A stretch of DNA of 64,000 nt. It comes from Lachnospira sp050874305. Lineage in GTDB: Bacteria > Bacillota > Clostridia > Lachnospirales > Lachnospiraceae. Both the position numbers and the translations under genes were made by a program. Position 1 is the stretch's first letter; every line of letters starts with the position of its first letter. Positions 1 through 8,934 of this stretch are shown piece by piece. Location of the stretch: assembly GCA_050874305.1 (NCBI GenBank), contig JBNMKL010000002.1:1-64000 (forward strand). Reading direction: 5' to 3'. A model generated the notes under the pieces. It made no database searches. It worked only from the letters and a program-made list of their open reading frames with translations, and was not told the DNA's origin.

Positions 1-777
1 GAAAAGCTTGACGAATCACTTGATTCATTGACAGATTACATGTGGAATGAATACGAACTTACATACTCATATGCTTCTGAATTAAAAGATGACCGCTTTG
101 ACAACCTTTCATCTATCAAGAAAGAAATCGCATCTCTTAAAGCTAAAATCCGTGGCTTAGGTGATGTCAATGTCAATGCCATCGAAGAATACAAAGAGGT
201 TAACGAAAGATACCAGTTCTTAAAGACACAGCATGATGACCTCATTGAAGCTGAGAGTTCACTTGTCAAGATTATTGATGAGCTTGACAATGGTATGCGT
301 GTACAGTTCCAGCAGAAGTTTGAACAGATTAAAGTTGAATTTGATAAAGTATTCAAAGAACTTTTTGGCGGCGGACGAGGCACTATCGAACTTGTTGAAG
401 GCGAAGATATTCTTGAGTCAGGAATCATTATCATATCACAGCCACCTGGAAAGAAGCTTCAGAATATGATGCAGTTATCCGGTGGTGAAAAGGCACTTAC
501 AGCCATATCATTGTTATTTGCAATACAGAATCTGGCACCTTCGCCATTCTGTCTGCTCGATGAGATTGAAGCTGCACTTGATGATTCTAACGTAAGCAGA
601 TATGCTAATTATCTTCATAAGCTTACAAAGCATACTCAGTTTATTGTCATTACACATAGACGAGGAACTATGTCAGCGGCTGACAGACTCTATGGTATAA
701 CCATGCAGGAAAAGGGTGTTTCAGCGTTAGTTTCAGTTGACCTTATTGCAGATGATCTTGAAAAAGAGGTGAAATAA
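1..777 (+). CDS. smc: Chromosome segregation ATPase SMC, C-terminal part (5' end outside window)
   Basis: The frame is open from base 1, so this is the 3' end of a gene that starts upstream; 258 residues are visible. The first part is the end of the coiled-coil arm (many E/K/L residues), followed by the C-terminal ATPase half. The ABC signature LSGGEKAL lies near 475-495 and the Walker B stretch CLLDEIEAALDD near 550-585, followed by an H-loop (VITHRR) near 650. SMC dimerises and, with ScpA/ScpB, compacts and segregates the chromosome. It sits 5 bases before ftsY, the order usual in Firmicutes (rnc-smc-ftsY), so the two are probably cotranscribed. The identification is firm; only the start is missing. 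Confidence 0.95.
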   Translation, partial: EKLDESLDSLTDYMWNEYELTYSYASELKDDRFDNLSSIKKEIASLKAKIRGLGDVNVNAIEEYKEVNERYQFLKTQHDDLIEAESSLVKIIDELDNGMRVQFQQKFEQIKVEFDKVFKELFGGGRGTIELVEGEDILESGIIIISQPPGKKLQNMMQLSGGEKALTAISLLFAIQNLAPSPFCLLDEIEAALDDSNVSRYANYLHKLTKHTQFIVITHRRGTMSAADRLYGITMQEKGVSALVSVDLIADDLEKEVK

Positions 778-782
778 TAATT

Positions 783-1715
783 ATGGGACTTTTTACGAAT
801 TTAAAAAATGGACTTTCAAAAACCCGTGATAATATCGTGTCCGGTTTTAACAATATCTTTACAGGTTTTTCATCAATTGATGATGATTTCTATGAAGAAC
901 TTGAAGAGACTATGATAATGGGTGATATCGGTGTCATGGCTACCGAAGAGATTATTGAAGACCTTAAAGAAAAGGTTAAAGAGAATAAAATCAAAGACCC
1001 GGCAATGTGCAAGCAGCTCCTTATTGATTCAATCAAGGAAAAGATGAATCTTGGACCTAATGCATATGACTTTGAAAACCAGAAATCAATTGTCATGGTT
1101 ATCGGTGTTAATGGTGTCGGTAAGACAACATCTGTCGGTAAAATGGCAGGACTTCTTAAAGCTAAAGGCAAAAAAGTAGTTCTTTCTGCCGCTGATACAT
1201 TCAGGGCTGCTGCCATAGAACAGTTAACTGAATGGGCTAACAGGACAGGAACAGATATCATAGCACAAAGTGAGGGTTCTGACCCTGCGGCAGTAATATA
1301 TGATTCTATAGCTGCTGCCAAAGCAAGAAATGCTGATGTATTAATATGCGATACAGCAGGAAGACTCCATAACAAGAAAAATTTAATGGAAGAGCTTCGT
1401 AAGATTGACAGGATAATTGAAAGAGAGTATTCTGATGCGTATAGGGAAAATTTAATAGTTTTAGATGCAACGACAGGTCAGAATGCTTTATCTCAGTTAA
1501 AAGAATTTAATGATGTAACTGATATAACCGGAATCATCCTGACTAAGATGGATGGGACTGCCAAAGGCGGTATTGCCGTTGCAATCCAGGCAGAAATGGG
1601 GATTCCTGTAAAATATATCGGAGTCGGTGAACATATCGAAGATTTACAGAAATTTGACTCTGATACTTTCGTTAATGCGTTATTTGATGTAGATGTTAAC
1701 GAAGACAATGAATAA
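783..1715 (+). CDS. ftsY: Signal recognition particle receptor FtsY
   Basis: SRP receptor GTPase that docks the ribosome-nascent chain-SRP complex at the membrane and hands it to SecYEG. The 310 residues hold a short N region (about 1-95) and the G domain: P-loop GVNGVGKTT at about 108-116, DTFRAAAIEQL at about 138-148, DTAGRL near 191 and TKMDGTAKGG near 254. The acidic A domain found in E. coli FtsY is almost absent, as is usual in Gram-positives. It follows smc by 5 bases. Its partner Ffh is encoded at 6970, separated by three unrelated genes. Confidence 0.96.
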   Translation: MGLFTNLKNGLSKTRDNIVSGFNNIFTGFSSIDDDFYEELEETMIMGDIGVMATEEIIEDLKEKVKENKIKDPAMCKQLLIDSIKEKMNLGPNAYDFENQKSIVMVIGVNGVGKTTSVGKMAGLLKAKGKKVVLSAADTFRAAAIEQLTEWANRTGTDIIAQSEGSDPAAVIYDSIAAAKARNADVLICDTAGRLHNKKNLMEELRKIDRIIEREYSDAYRENLIVLDATTGQNALSQLKEFNDVTDITGIILTKMDGTAKGGIAVAIQAEMGIPVKYIGVGEHIEDLQKFDSDTFVNALFDVDVNEDNE

Positions 1716-1743
1716 TTATTAACTTAAAGGAGCAGCAAAATCA

Positions 1744-2961
1744 ATGGAAGAATTATCACTTAAGAAATTCGAGGAAGCGGCTGAAAAGGTTAAAGAGGCA
1801 ACACTTCCAACTAACCTTGTATACAGTGAATATTTTAGTTCACAGACAGGCAACAAGGTTTATCTCAAACCTGAGAACATGCAGTATACAGGCGCATATA
1901 AAGTAAGAGGTGCTTACTACAAGATAAGCACAATGTCAGAAGAGGCAAGAAAAAAAGGACTTATCACAGCTTCTGCTGGTAACCATGCACAGGGTGTTGC
2001 ATTTGCAGCTAAGAAATATGGCGTTAAAGCTACAGTAGTTATGCCAACAACAACTCCTCTTATCAAGGTTAACAGAACTAAGGGATATGGAGCAGAAGTT
2101 ATATTATATGGTAACGTATATGACGAGGCCTGCGAATACGCTATCAAACTTGCAGAAGAGAAGGGACTTACATTCGTTCATCCATTTGATGATCTTGATG
2201 TAGCAACAGGACAGGGTTCTATCGCTATGGAAATAATCAAAGAGCTCCCAACTGTTGATTACATATTAGTACCTGTTGGTGGCGGCGGACTTGCAACTGG
2301 TGTATCTACACTTGCAAAGCTTCTTAATCCTAATATCAAGGTTATCGCAGTTGAGCCATCTGGAGCAAGCTGTCTTAAAGCTTCCCTTGAAGCTGGAAAG
2401 GTAGTAACTCTTCCTAATGTCAGCACAATTGCTGATGGTACAGCAGTTAAGACTCCTGGAACAAAGGTATTCCCATATCTCCAGAAGAATCTTGATGATG
2501 TAATCACTGTTGATGATGAAGATTTAATAGTTGCATTCCTTGACATGGTAGAGAACCACAAGATGATTGTTGAAAATTCCGGACTTCTTACTGTAGCAGC
2601 ATTAAAGCAGCTTAATGTAAAGGATAAGAAGATTGTTTCAATACTTTCTGGTGGTAACATGGATGTCATCACTATGTCATCTGTTGTACAGCAGGGTCTT
2701 GTATTCAGAAGCAGAATATTCACTGTATCAGTTCTTTTACCTGATAAGCCAGGTGAACTTGTTAAAGTTGCTTCTATAATTGCCGAGGCTAATGGTAATG
2801 TAATCAAGCTTGACCATAACCAGTTCGTAAGTATCAACAGAAAAGCTACTGTTGAACTTAGAATTACAATTGAAGCTTTCGGTCATGAACATAAGGACAT
2901 GATTGTCAAGAAGCTTGAAGAGGCAGGATTACGCCCAAGAATTGTAAAGGTTAACATCTAA
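1744..2961 (+). CDS. ilvA: Threonine ammonia-lyase (threonine dehydratase) with C-terminal ACT domain
   Basis: PLP enzyme that deaminates threonine to 2-oxobutyrate, either for isoleucine synthesis or for threonine catabolism. The PLP lysine is K53 in YTGAYKVRGA; the substrate loop SAGNHAQG and the glycine-rich phosphate loop VGGGGLATG follow. Residues about 325-405 form one ACT-like regulatory domain, and the 405-residue length fits the one-ACT form rather than the roughly 510-residue E. coli IlvA. A Shine-Dalgarno AAGGAG precedes the ATG. It is 28 bases after ftsY and ends in a strong terminator, so it may be the last gene of the smc-ftsY transcript. No other branched-chain gene is nearby, so biosynthetic versus catabolic role cannot be decided. 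Confidence 0.9.
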   Translation: MEELSLKKFEEAAEKVKEATLPTNLVYSEYFSSQTGNKVYLKPENMQYTGAYKVRGAYYKISTMSEEARKKGLITASAGNHAQGVAFAAKKYGVKATVVMPTTTPLIKVNRTKGYGAEVILYGNVYDEACEYAIKLAEEKGLTFVHPFDDLDVATGQGSIAMEIIKELPTVDYILVPVGGGGLATGVSTLAKLLNPNIKVIAVEPSGASCLKASLEAGKVVTLPNVSTIADGTAVKTPGTKVFPYLQKNLDDVITVDDEDLIVAFLDMVENHKMIVENSGLLTVAALKQLNVKDKKIVSILSGGNMDVITMSSVVQQGLVFRSRIFTVSVLLPDKPGELVKVASIIAEANGNVIKLDHNQFVSINRKATVELRITIEAFGHEHKDMIVKKLEEAGLRPRIVKVNI

Positions 2962-3016
2962 ATTTAATATAATGATATGTAACAGATAAAAGTCAAAGTT
3001 CACATATTAATCACAT

Positions 3017-3050
3017 AAAGGACACATTTCTTACAATGTGTCCTTTTATT
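3017..3050 (+). terminator. Rho-independent terminator after ilvA
   Basis: Perfect 12-bp stem (3017-3028 with 3035-3046) around a 6-base loop, followed by a T-rich run. It closes the smc-ftsY-ilvA transcript and separates it from the lipoprotein gene. Confidence 0.88.
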
Positions 3051-3088
3051 ATTTAATCATCAAATAAATCCAAAGGAGATTATTAGTT

Positions 3089-5095
3089 ATGATTAAATAT
3101 AAAAAACTTTCAGCTTCACTTTTTATAGGAATTATGGCACTTATCAGTGTTACAGGATGCTCATTCAATAATTCAGTAAACAGTTCTTCCAACAGCCAGA
3201 CAACAATCACAACTAACAGTAGTGCAGTTACCACATCACTTGTATCATCAAATTCTAATTCAACAATAGAATTCGATGATGAAGACCTTGATGCTTCATA
3301 TAATGAATCTGACTGCACAGTAATTAATCTGTCTGGCTCGTCAGTGGATATCACATCTGCCGGAACATACCTTATCAGTGGAACACTTACAGACGGATGT
3401 ATAAGAGTTAATTACTCTGGTAAATCAACAGTAAGACTTATATTCAACGGTGTTAATATCACATGTGATTCAGAAGCACCAGTTGTAATAGAAGATGGTA
3501 AAAAGGTAATCATCACACTTGCTTCTGGCTCTGAGAATACAATAACAGATAACAGATCCTCTGATATAGATGATGGTTACTCTGGTGCAATAAGCTCTAA
3601 GGCCGACCTTATTATCAATGGCTCTGGAAAGCTTAATATAACAGCTAACCACAGAAACGGAATCAAGAGCAGTGATGATTTAAAGATTGTATCTGGTAAT
3701 TTCAACATTAAGAGTAATGAAGACGGAATTGTCGGCAAGGAATGCTTATGCATAAAGAGTGGTGATTTCACTATCAATGCAGGCGATGACGGAATGAAAT
3801 CAACATATGATACAGATGATTCAAAGGGATATATCATAATTGAGAATGGTACATTCGATATCACATGTGGCAATGATGGTATACAGTCAGAACACAGACT
3901 TACTATATATGATGGTACATTTAATATTAAGACTGGTTCAGGTGCCAGCGAATCAATAAAGACATCAAGCAGCATGGATGTAAATCCTGGCAGCAGATTT
4001 GGTGGTGACTTTAAAAATAATACATCAACAAGCTCATCATCAAGTTCTGAGAGTATTAAAGGTATCAAAGCCGGTGGTGCAATAACATTAGTATCTGGTA
4101 ATTACACTATCGACAGTGAGGATGACTCTATACACTCTAATGATACAATATTAATATCAGGTGGAACATACCAGTTAAGCTCTGGAGACGATGCTATCCA
4201 TGCTGATAACAATATCCAGATAGACAATGGCTCAATCACTGTTAACATGTCATACGAAGGAATTGAGGCTGCTATAATCAACATTAATGGTGGAGATATT
4301 TCTGTTACATCAAGTGATGATGGCATTAATGCCTCTGACGGCTCAACAACAGAAGGCGGCGGCGCATTCTTTAACAGAGGCGGTGGTAAGACATCTTCTG
4401 ATAACAGTTCATCTTCTAATAATATATCACTCAACATTTCTGGTGGTAAATTATATGTCAATGCATCTGGTGATGGACTTGACTCTAATGGTGCAATCAA
4501 TATAAGCGGTGGAGAAATTATTGTAGAGGGTCCTACAAGCTCTGGAGATACAGCCCTTGACTATGAAACAAGCCTTAATTTCACAGGTGGAACTGTTATG
4601 GCATTCGGTTCAAGCGGAATGGTTGAATCACCTACGTCAGCTTCCAATGGATGTGCCATTGTATCAGTATTTACATCACAGTCAGCTAATTCAGCTTTCA
4701 GTCTTACTGATGCATCTGGCAATGTAATAATGTCAGCAAATCCATCAAAAGCATATGCAGCATTCATCATATATTCAGCAGATATCAAGAGTAACACTGA
4801 ATATACAATTACTGCAGGCAATTATACATCAACTGTGACAACTTCATCAGCTATCACATCTGACGGAAATGCAGGCAGCGGATTTGGCGGATTCGGAGGT
4901 CAGGGCGGTATGAGAGGTGGTAAGTCTGACAACCAGCAGCCAGCAGATAGTAATATGCAGCCTTCAGATAACCAGATGCAGCAGCCAAATGGTAATATGC
5001 AGCAGCCTGATGGCCAGTCTGACAATCAGATGATGCCAAATGGTCAGTCAAATGGTCAGATGATGCCTGGACAGTCAGGTAACCAGACATTTTAA
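3089..5095 (+). CDS. Lipoprotein with DUF4353-type beta-helix (carbohydrate-binding-like) and Gly/Gln/Asn/Met-rich tail
   Basis: 668 residues. The N terminus is a lipoprotein signal (hydrophobic 10-25, lipobox SVTGC with Cys about 24), then a Ser/Thr/Asn-rich linker to about residue 60. The rest is a repeated ladder in which turns such as EDGIVG, DDGMKS, NDGIQS, DDSIHS, DDAIHA, DDGINA and GDGLDS recur every 20-30 residues, typical of a right-handed parallel beta-helix with acidic turns that may bind calcium. This matches the DUF4353 family whose Clostridium thermocellum member Cthe_2159 binds cellulose and acidic polysaccharide. The last 75 or so residues are low-complexity (GFGGFGGQGG, then QQP/NGQ/MMP units). 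A strong ribosome site (AAAGGAG) precedes the ATG and terminators lie on both sides, so the gene is probably monocistronic. A role in surface binding of plant polysaccharide is inference. Confidence 0.82.
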   Translation: MIKYKKLSASLFIGIMALISVTGCSFNNSVNSSSNSQTTITTNSSAVTTSLVSSNSNSTIEFDDEDLDASYNESDCTVINLSGSSVDITSAGTYLISGTLTDGCIRVNYSGKSTVRLIFNGVNITCDSEAPVVIEDGKKVIITLASGSENTITDNRSSDIDDGYSGAISSKADLIINGSGKLNITANHRNGIKSSDDLKIVSGNFNIKSNEDGIVGKECLCIKSGDFTINAGDDGMKSTYDTDDSKGYIIIENGTFDITCGNDGIQSEHRLTIYDGTFNIKTGSGASESIKTSSSMDVNPGSRFGGDFKNNTSTSSSSSSESIKGIKAGGAITLVSGNYTIDSEDDSIHSNDTILISGGTYQLSSGDDAIHADNNIQIDNGSITVNMSYEGIEAAIININGGDISVTSSDDGINASDGSTTEGGGAFFNRGGGKTSSDNSSSSNNISLNISGGKLYVNASGDGLDSNGAINISGGEIIVEGPTSSGDTALDYETSLNFTGGTVMAFGSSGMVESPTSASNGCAIVSVFTSQSANSAFSLTDASGNVIMSANPSKAYAAFIIYSADIKSNTEYTITAGNYTSTVTTSSAITSDGNAGSGFGGFGGQGGMRGGKSDNQQPADSNMQPSDNQMQQPNGNMQQPDGQSDNQMMPNGQSNGQMMPGQSGNQTF

Positions 5096-5138
5096 TTAGT
5101 TAAATTCTGATAATCAGTTTCAGATGACAAATAAATTC

Positions 5139-5174
5139 AAAGGGATTGCATTTTGTGTATGCAATCCCTTTTTT
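5139..5174 (+). terminator. Rho-independent terminator after the beta-helix lipoprotein
   Basis: 12-bp perfect stem (5139-5150 with 5160-5171), 9-base loop and a T run through 5174. Confidence 0.9.
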
Positions 5175-5224
5175 ATATGATAAAATAACATTTAAAGTAC
5201 TTATTCTACATATGGAGGCTGGCA

Positions 5225-6544
5225 ATGAAAGAAAATGTCAAAAAATACCTGACAATATCATTATGTCTTTTCACGTCATTTGCATTAGCTATTATTTTAT
5301 TCTTTGTTCTATATAAAATTGATGCAATACGTTCTGTTCTTGGACATATATTCAAGACAATGATGCCATTTGTCATAGGAATTATTCTTGCATATATAAT
5401 ATATCCTATGTGTAACCAGTTCGAGGTGCTATACAATAAGCTGTTTTCCAGAATGAAAAACGAGATTAAGAGAACTAAAATCTCAAGTACTCTCAGTGTT
5501 TTTTCCGGAATAATAATAGCACTTATAATTGTATATATAATCCTCATGGTTATCATTCCACATCTTATATCAAGTGTCATAGCACTGGTTAATATATTGC
5601 CAGTCAGTGCCAACAAGCTGATTAACTACCTTGACCACACACTTACATCACATCCTGAGATAAGAGACAGTATGCAGGATCTGATTGACAGAGGATATAA
5701 GGAAGCCCAGAACTGGATTAATAATGAACTTCTTAAACAGGTTCAGATATTTGCAACAAGTCTTTCATCAAGTATTATGGGATTCTTCACTGCATTATTT
5801 AATCTGTTTGTCGGAATAATAGTAGCTGTCTATATCCTTCTTGGAAGGAAAAAGCTTGCCAGACAGGCAAACCTTATATGCTACAGTATATTCAAAGAAA
5901 ATATTGCAGATAAAATCGTTGATGAAGTAGGCTATATTAACAATGTATTTACAGGATTTATCAACGGCAAGATATTAGATGCAGTCGTTATCTCTATAAT
6001 ATGTTACATAGGAATGATGATTTTCCACTGGATTACACCTAATAAAAATCTTATGAGCGAGATACTCGTCGCTGTAATTGTAGGCATTTTTAATGTAATA
6101 CCATTCTTTGGCTGGTATATAGGATTATTCCTGTCTGCGCTGCTCATACTGATTGTCAATCCAATACAGTGCATCTTTTTTGTAGTATTTGATTTCATAT
6201 TACAGCAGATAGATGGCAATATAATCGGTCCTAAGATACTTGGCAACACAACTGGTATCTCAAGCCTGTGGGTTCTTTTTTCTATATTCTTATTCGGGGA
6301 TATATGGGGATTTGCAGGAATGTTAATAGGTGTTCCATTATTCGCTGTTATATATCACCTTATTACTAATCTGGTATTCTCTGGACTTGAAAAACGCGGT
6401 CAGACAGATATGGCTAATGAATACCGTGACGATTACCCTGATAAAGACACTATAAAGCAGGAGAAAAAAGAGGCAAGACAGGTAAAGAGAGCTGAAAAGC
6501 TTATAAAAAAGGAATCAAAACAAAAAGAAATGAACGTCAAGTAA
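5225..6544 (+). CDS. AI-2E family transporter (PerM/YtvI-like permease)
   Basis: Polytopic membrane protein of 439 residues with about eight hydrophobic segments: two near residues 10-60, one near 85-110, then a soluble stretch, and a C-terminal group from about 180 to 390. The block PFFGWYIGLFLSALLIL and the following QQIDGNIIGPKILG are hallmarks of the AI-2E exporter-like family (PF01594). The final 40 residues are charged (Lys/Glu/Arg-rich) and cytoplasmic. Family members export diverse solutes; several Firmicutes relatives have been linked to Na+/H+ antiport or sporulation, so the substrate cannot be stated. It sits between a terminator and the ylxM-ffh promoter, so it is probably its own unit. 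Confidence 0.85.
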   Translation: MKENVKKYLTISLCLFTSFALAIILFFVLYKIDAIRSVLGHIFKTMMPFVIGIILAYIIYPMCNQFEVLYNKLFSRMKNEIKRTKISSTLSVFSGIIIALIIVYIILMVIIPHLISSVIALVNILPVSANKLINYLDHTLTSHPEIRDSMQDLIDRGYKEAQNWINNELLKQVQIFATSLSSSIMGFFTALFNLFVGIIVAVYILLGRKKLARQANLICYSIFKENIADKIVDEVGYINNVFTGFINGKILDAVVISIICYIGMMIFHWITPNKNLMSEILVAVIVGIFNVIPFFGWYIGLFLSALLILIVNPIQCIFFVVFDFILQQIDGNIIGPKILGNTTGISSLWVLFSIFLFGDIWGFAGMLIGVPLFAVIYHLITNLVFSGLEKRGQTDMANEYRDDYPDKDTIKQEKKEARQVKRAEKLIKKESKQKEMNVK

Positions 6545-6579
6545 AAATGCTTGACAAGTGTTTTTACTCATGATAATAT
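6543..6579 (+). promoter_or_regulatory. Candidate promoter of ylxM-ffh overlapping a small hairpin
   Basis: A perfect -35 TTGACA lies at 6551-6556 with TAATAT (6574-6579) 17 bases downstream, or GATAAT (6572-6577) at 15. The same bases form a 10-pair hairpin (6543-6552 with 6556-6565, two wobbles) ending in five T, which could terminate the upstream permease gene. The promoter call is pattern-based. Confidence 0.5.
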
Positions 6580-6616
6580 ACTTAAGGTTTGAAATTATCA
6601 AGAATAGGTTGTTGTC

Positions 6617-6961
6617 ATGGAAAAAATTGTTGAACAGACACTTTTATATGATTTTTATGGAGAGTTACTTAATGACCATCAGAAGAGCATATATGAAGAT
6701 GTAGTTTTTAATGATTTGTCTTTGAGTGAAGTTGCCGATGAATATGGCATATCCAGACAGGGTGTGTTTGATTTGATTAAACGCGTTAACAAAACCCTTG
6801 CTGAGTATGAGAACAAGCTTCACCTTGTAGATAAGTTCATATCGACTAAAGCTAAGATTCATGATATCCAGAAACTATCTGACGAGTATATCGCGGATAA
6901 GGATATTTCTAAGATTGAGGCTATACAGAGAATAGCTAATGATATAATTGATAATTTTTAG
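6617..6961 (+). CDS. ylxM: YlxM family putative DNA-binding protein of the SRP operon
   Basis: 114-residue helix-turn-helix protein. The segment with SLSEVADEYGISRQGVFDLI (about residues 35-54) is the sigma-70 region-4-like helix-turn-helix typical of the YlxM/UPF0122 family. Family members are encoded directly before ffh in most Firmicutes, and the Streptococcus homologue has been shown to modulate the SRP pathway. Here the stop is 8 bases before ffh, whose GGAGGG ribosome site overlaps the end of this gene, so the two are cotranscribed. Confidence 0.9.
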   Translation: MEKIVEQTLLYDFYGELLNDHQKSIYEDVVFNDLSLSEVADEYGISRQGVFDLIKRVNKTLAEYENKLHLVDKFISTKAKIHDIQKLSDEYIADKDISKIEAIQRIANDIIDNF

Positions 6962-6969
6962 GAGGGCGT

Positions 6970-8325
6970 ATGGCATTTGATAGTTTATCTGATAAACTGC
7001 AGAACATATTTAAAAACCTTCGTGGAAAAGGCCGTTTAAGTGAGGCAGATGTCAAGGCTGCACTTAAAGAAGTTAAGATGGCTTTGCTTGAAGCTGATGT
7101 TAATTTTAAAGTTGTAAAACAATTCGTTAAGTCAGTTGAAGAACGTGCAATCGGACAGGATGTAATGTCAAGTCTTACACCAGGTCAGATGGTTATCAAG
7201 ATTGTTAATGAAGAGATGGTATCTCTCATGGGTTCTGAGACTACTGAGATTGCCTTAAAGTCCGGCAACGAAGTTACTGTTATTATGATGGCAGGTCTTC
7301 AGGGTGCTGGTAAGACAACTACAACAGCCAAGTTGGCTGGCAAGTTCAAGTCTAAAGGCAAAAAGCCACTCTTAGTTGCATGTGATGTATACAGACCAGC
7401 CGCTGTTGAACAGTTAAAAATCAACGGTGAGAAACAGGGGGTTGAAGTATTTTCTATGGGAACTAATAACAGTCCTGTAGATATAGCTAAGGCTTCCATC
7501 GCACATGCCAAGAATAATAATTATAATATTGTTATTTTAGATACTGCTGGTCGTCTTCATGTCGATGAGGACATGATGGAAGAGTTAATCAACATCAAGA
7601 ACGCTGTAGATGTAGACCAGACAATATTAGTAGTAGATTCCATGACTGGTCAGGATGCCGTTAATGTAGCAGCATCATTTAATGAAAAGATTGGAATTGA
7701 CGGCGTTATACTTACCAAGCTTGATGGTGATACAAGAGGCGGTGCAGCCCTTTCTATTAAGGCTGTAACTGGCAAGCCTATACTTTATGTAGGTATGGGA
7801 GAGAAATTATCAGACCTTGAACAGTTCTATCCAGACAGAATGGCTTCAAGAATCCTTGGAATGGGAGATGTGCTCACTCTTATTGAGAAAGCGGAAGCCC
7901 AGATTGATCAGGAAAAAGCAAAAGAGATGGAACAGAAGTTCAAAAAAGCTGAGTTTGATTTCAATGATTTCCTTGAGTATATGGGACAGATTAAGAATAT
8001 GGGCGGTATTGGTTCAATTCTTAACATGCTTCCTGGAATGGGACTTGGAGGTCAGCTAAAGGGTCTTGATGCTAATATGACAGATGACGCTGAGGCAAAT
8101 CTTAAAAAGACGGAGTCAATTATCTATTCAATGACAGCTAAGGAGAGAAGCAATCCTGACATCCTTAATCCGTCAAGAAAGAACAGAATTGCCAGAGGTG
8201 CCGGAGTTGACATAAGTGATGTCAACCGCCTGGTTAAACAGTTTGAGCAGATGAAGAAGATGATGAAGCAGATGCCAGGCATGATGAAAGGTGCTAAAAA
8301 GGGACGTTTTAAACTTCCTTTTTAA
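6970..8325 (+). CDS. ffh: Signal recognition particle protein Ffh (SRP54)
   Basis: 451-residue SRP GTPase with the classical N-G-M layout. The G domain carries GLQGAGKTTT near residue 106, DVYRPAAVEQL near 138, DTAGRLHVD near 190 and TKLDGDTRGG near 246. The M domain (about 300-451) is methionine-rich and ends with clusters such as MKKMMKQMPGMMKG, which bind the signal peptide and 4.5S RNA. It pairs with FtsY (783) and is followed by rpsP after 58 bases, as in most Firmicutes. Confidence 0.97.
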   Translation: MAFDSLSDKLQNIFKNLRGKGRLSEADVKAALKEVKMALLEADVNFKVVKQFVKSVEERAIGQDVMSSLTPGQMVIKIVNEEMVSLMGSETTEIALKSGNEVTVIMMAGLQGAGKTTTTAKLAGKFKSKGKKPLLVACDVYRPAAVEQLKINGEKQGVEVFSMGTNNSPVDIAKASIAHAKNNNYNIVILDTAGRLHVDEDMMEELINIKNAVDVDQTILVVDSMTGQDAVNVAASFNEKIGIDGVILTKLDGDTRGGAALSIKAVTGKPILYVGMGEKLSDLEQFYPDRMASRILGMGDVLTLIEKAEAQIDQEKAKEMEQKFKKAEFDFNDFLEYMGQIKNMGGIGSILNMLPGMGLGGQLKGLDANMTDDAEANLKKTESIIYSMTAKERSNPDILNPSRKNRIARGAGVDISDVNRLVKQFEQMKKMMKQMPGMMKGAKKGRFKLPF

Positions 8326-8383
8326 CATGACTGTTTTACAGTCTATAGATTTATTTAATAATATTTAGGAGGTGAAATTAAAG

Positions 8384-8629
8384 ATGGCAGTAAAGATTAG
8401 ATTAAAGAGATTAGGTGAGAAGAAGTCTCCTTTCTATAGAATTATCGTAGCTGATTCAAGATCTCCAAGAAATGGTAGATTTATCGATCAGATCGGTACT
8501 TATGATCCTAATTATGATCCATGCAAGCTTGATATTGATGCTGAGGCTGCAAAGAAGTGGTTAGCTAATGGTGCTCAGCCTACAGAGGTTGTTGCAAAGC
8601 TCTTCAAGATGGCTGGTATTGAGAAGTAA
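8384..8629 (+). CDS. rpsP: 30S ribosomal protein S16
   Basis: 81-residue S16, beginning MAVKIRLKRLGEKKSPFYRI, with the conserved GTYDP motif. The ATG at 8384 is chosen because AGGAGG at 8367-8372 lies upstream of it; the GTG at 8372 overlaps that site and cannot be the start. S16 helps assemble the 30S 5' domain. It heads the conserved group rpsP-khpA-rimM. A weak 6-bp hairpin (8329-8343) lies between ffh and this gene but has no T run. Confidence 0.97.
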   Translation: MAVKIRLKRLGEKKSPFYRIIVADSRSPRNGRFIDQIGTYDPNYDPCKLDIDAEAAKKWLANGAQPTEVVAKLFKMAGIEK

Positions 8630-8650
8630 TTAGCTAGTGGAGGTGATTTC

Positions 8651-8881
8651 ATGAAAGAATTAGTTGAAGTGATTGCTAAGGCACTAGTTGATAATCCAGA
8701 TGAGGTTGTTGTATCGGAAACTGAGAAAGATAAGGTTATTGTTATAGATTTAAAGGTTGCCCAGTCTGATATGGGTAAGGTAATCGGTAAGTCTGGACGT
8801 ATAGCTAAGTCTATCAGAACTGTTGTGTCCGCTGCATCTGCCAAGTCGGATAAAAAAGTTATTGTAGAAATTGATAACTAA
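8651..8881 (+). CDS. khpA: KH-domain RNA-binding protein KhpA (YlqC)
   Basis: 76-residue single KH domain with the GxxG RNA-binding loop in VIGKSGRIAKSIR (about residues 43-55). In streptococci and relatives KhpA pairs with KhpB/Jag to bind RNA and influences cell elongation and division. It follows rpsP by 21 bases with a GGAGGTG site, and precedes rimM with a hairpin in between; this position is conserved across Firmicutes. Confidence 0.93.
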   Translation: MKELVEVIAKALVDNPDEVVVSETEKDKVIVIDLKVAQSDMGKVIGKSGRIAKSIRTVVSAASAKSDKKVIVEIDN

Positions 8882-8886
8882 TTGTA

Positions 8887-8916
8887 AGGCACAAGTTTTC
8901 TTGTGCCATTTTCTTT
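8887..8916 (+). terminator. Hairpin with T-rich tail between khpA and rimM
   Basis: 8-bp perfect stem (8888-8895 with 8900-8907), TTTT loop, followed by ATTTTCTTT. It lies inside the rpsP-khpA-rimM group, only 27 bases before the rimM start, so it may attenuate rather than fully stop transcription. Confidence 0.65.
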
Positions 8917-8934
8917 ATCATCACGGAGGAATTG

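Noticed and set aside
2259..2837. 192-codon open frame antisense to ilvA
   Set aside because: Shadow of a conserved gene in an AT-rich genome.
3700..4560. Regularly spaced similar segments, first seen as a possible DNA repeat or CRISPR-like array
   Set aside because: The periodicity is at protein level (beta-helix turns); DNA copies are too divergent and unevenly spaced.
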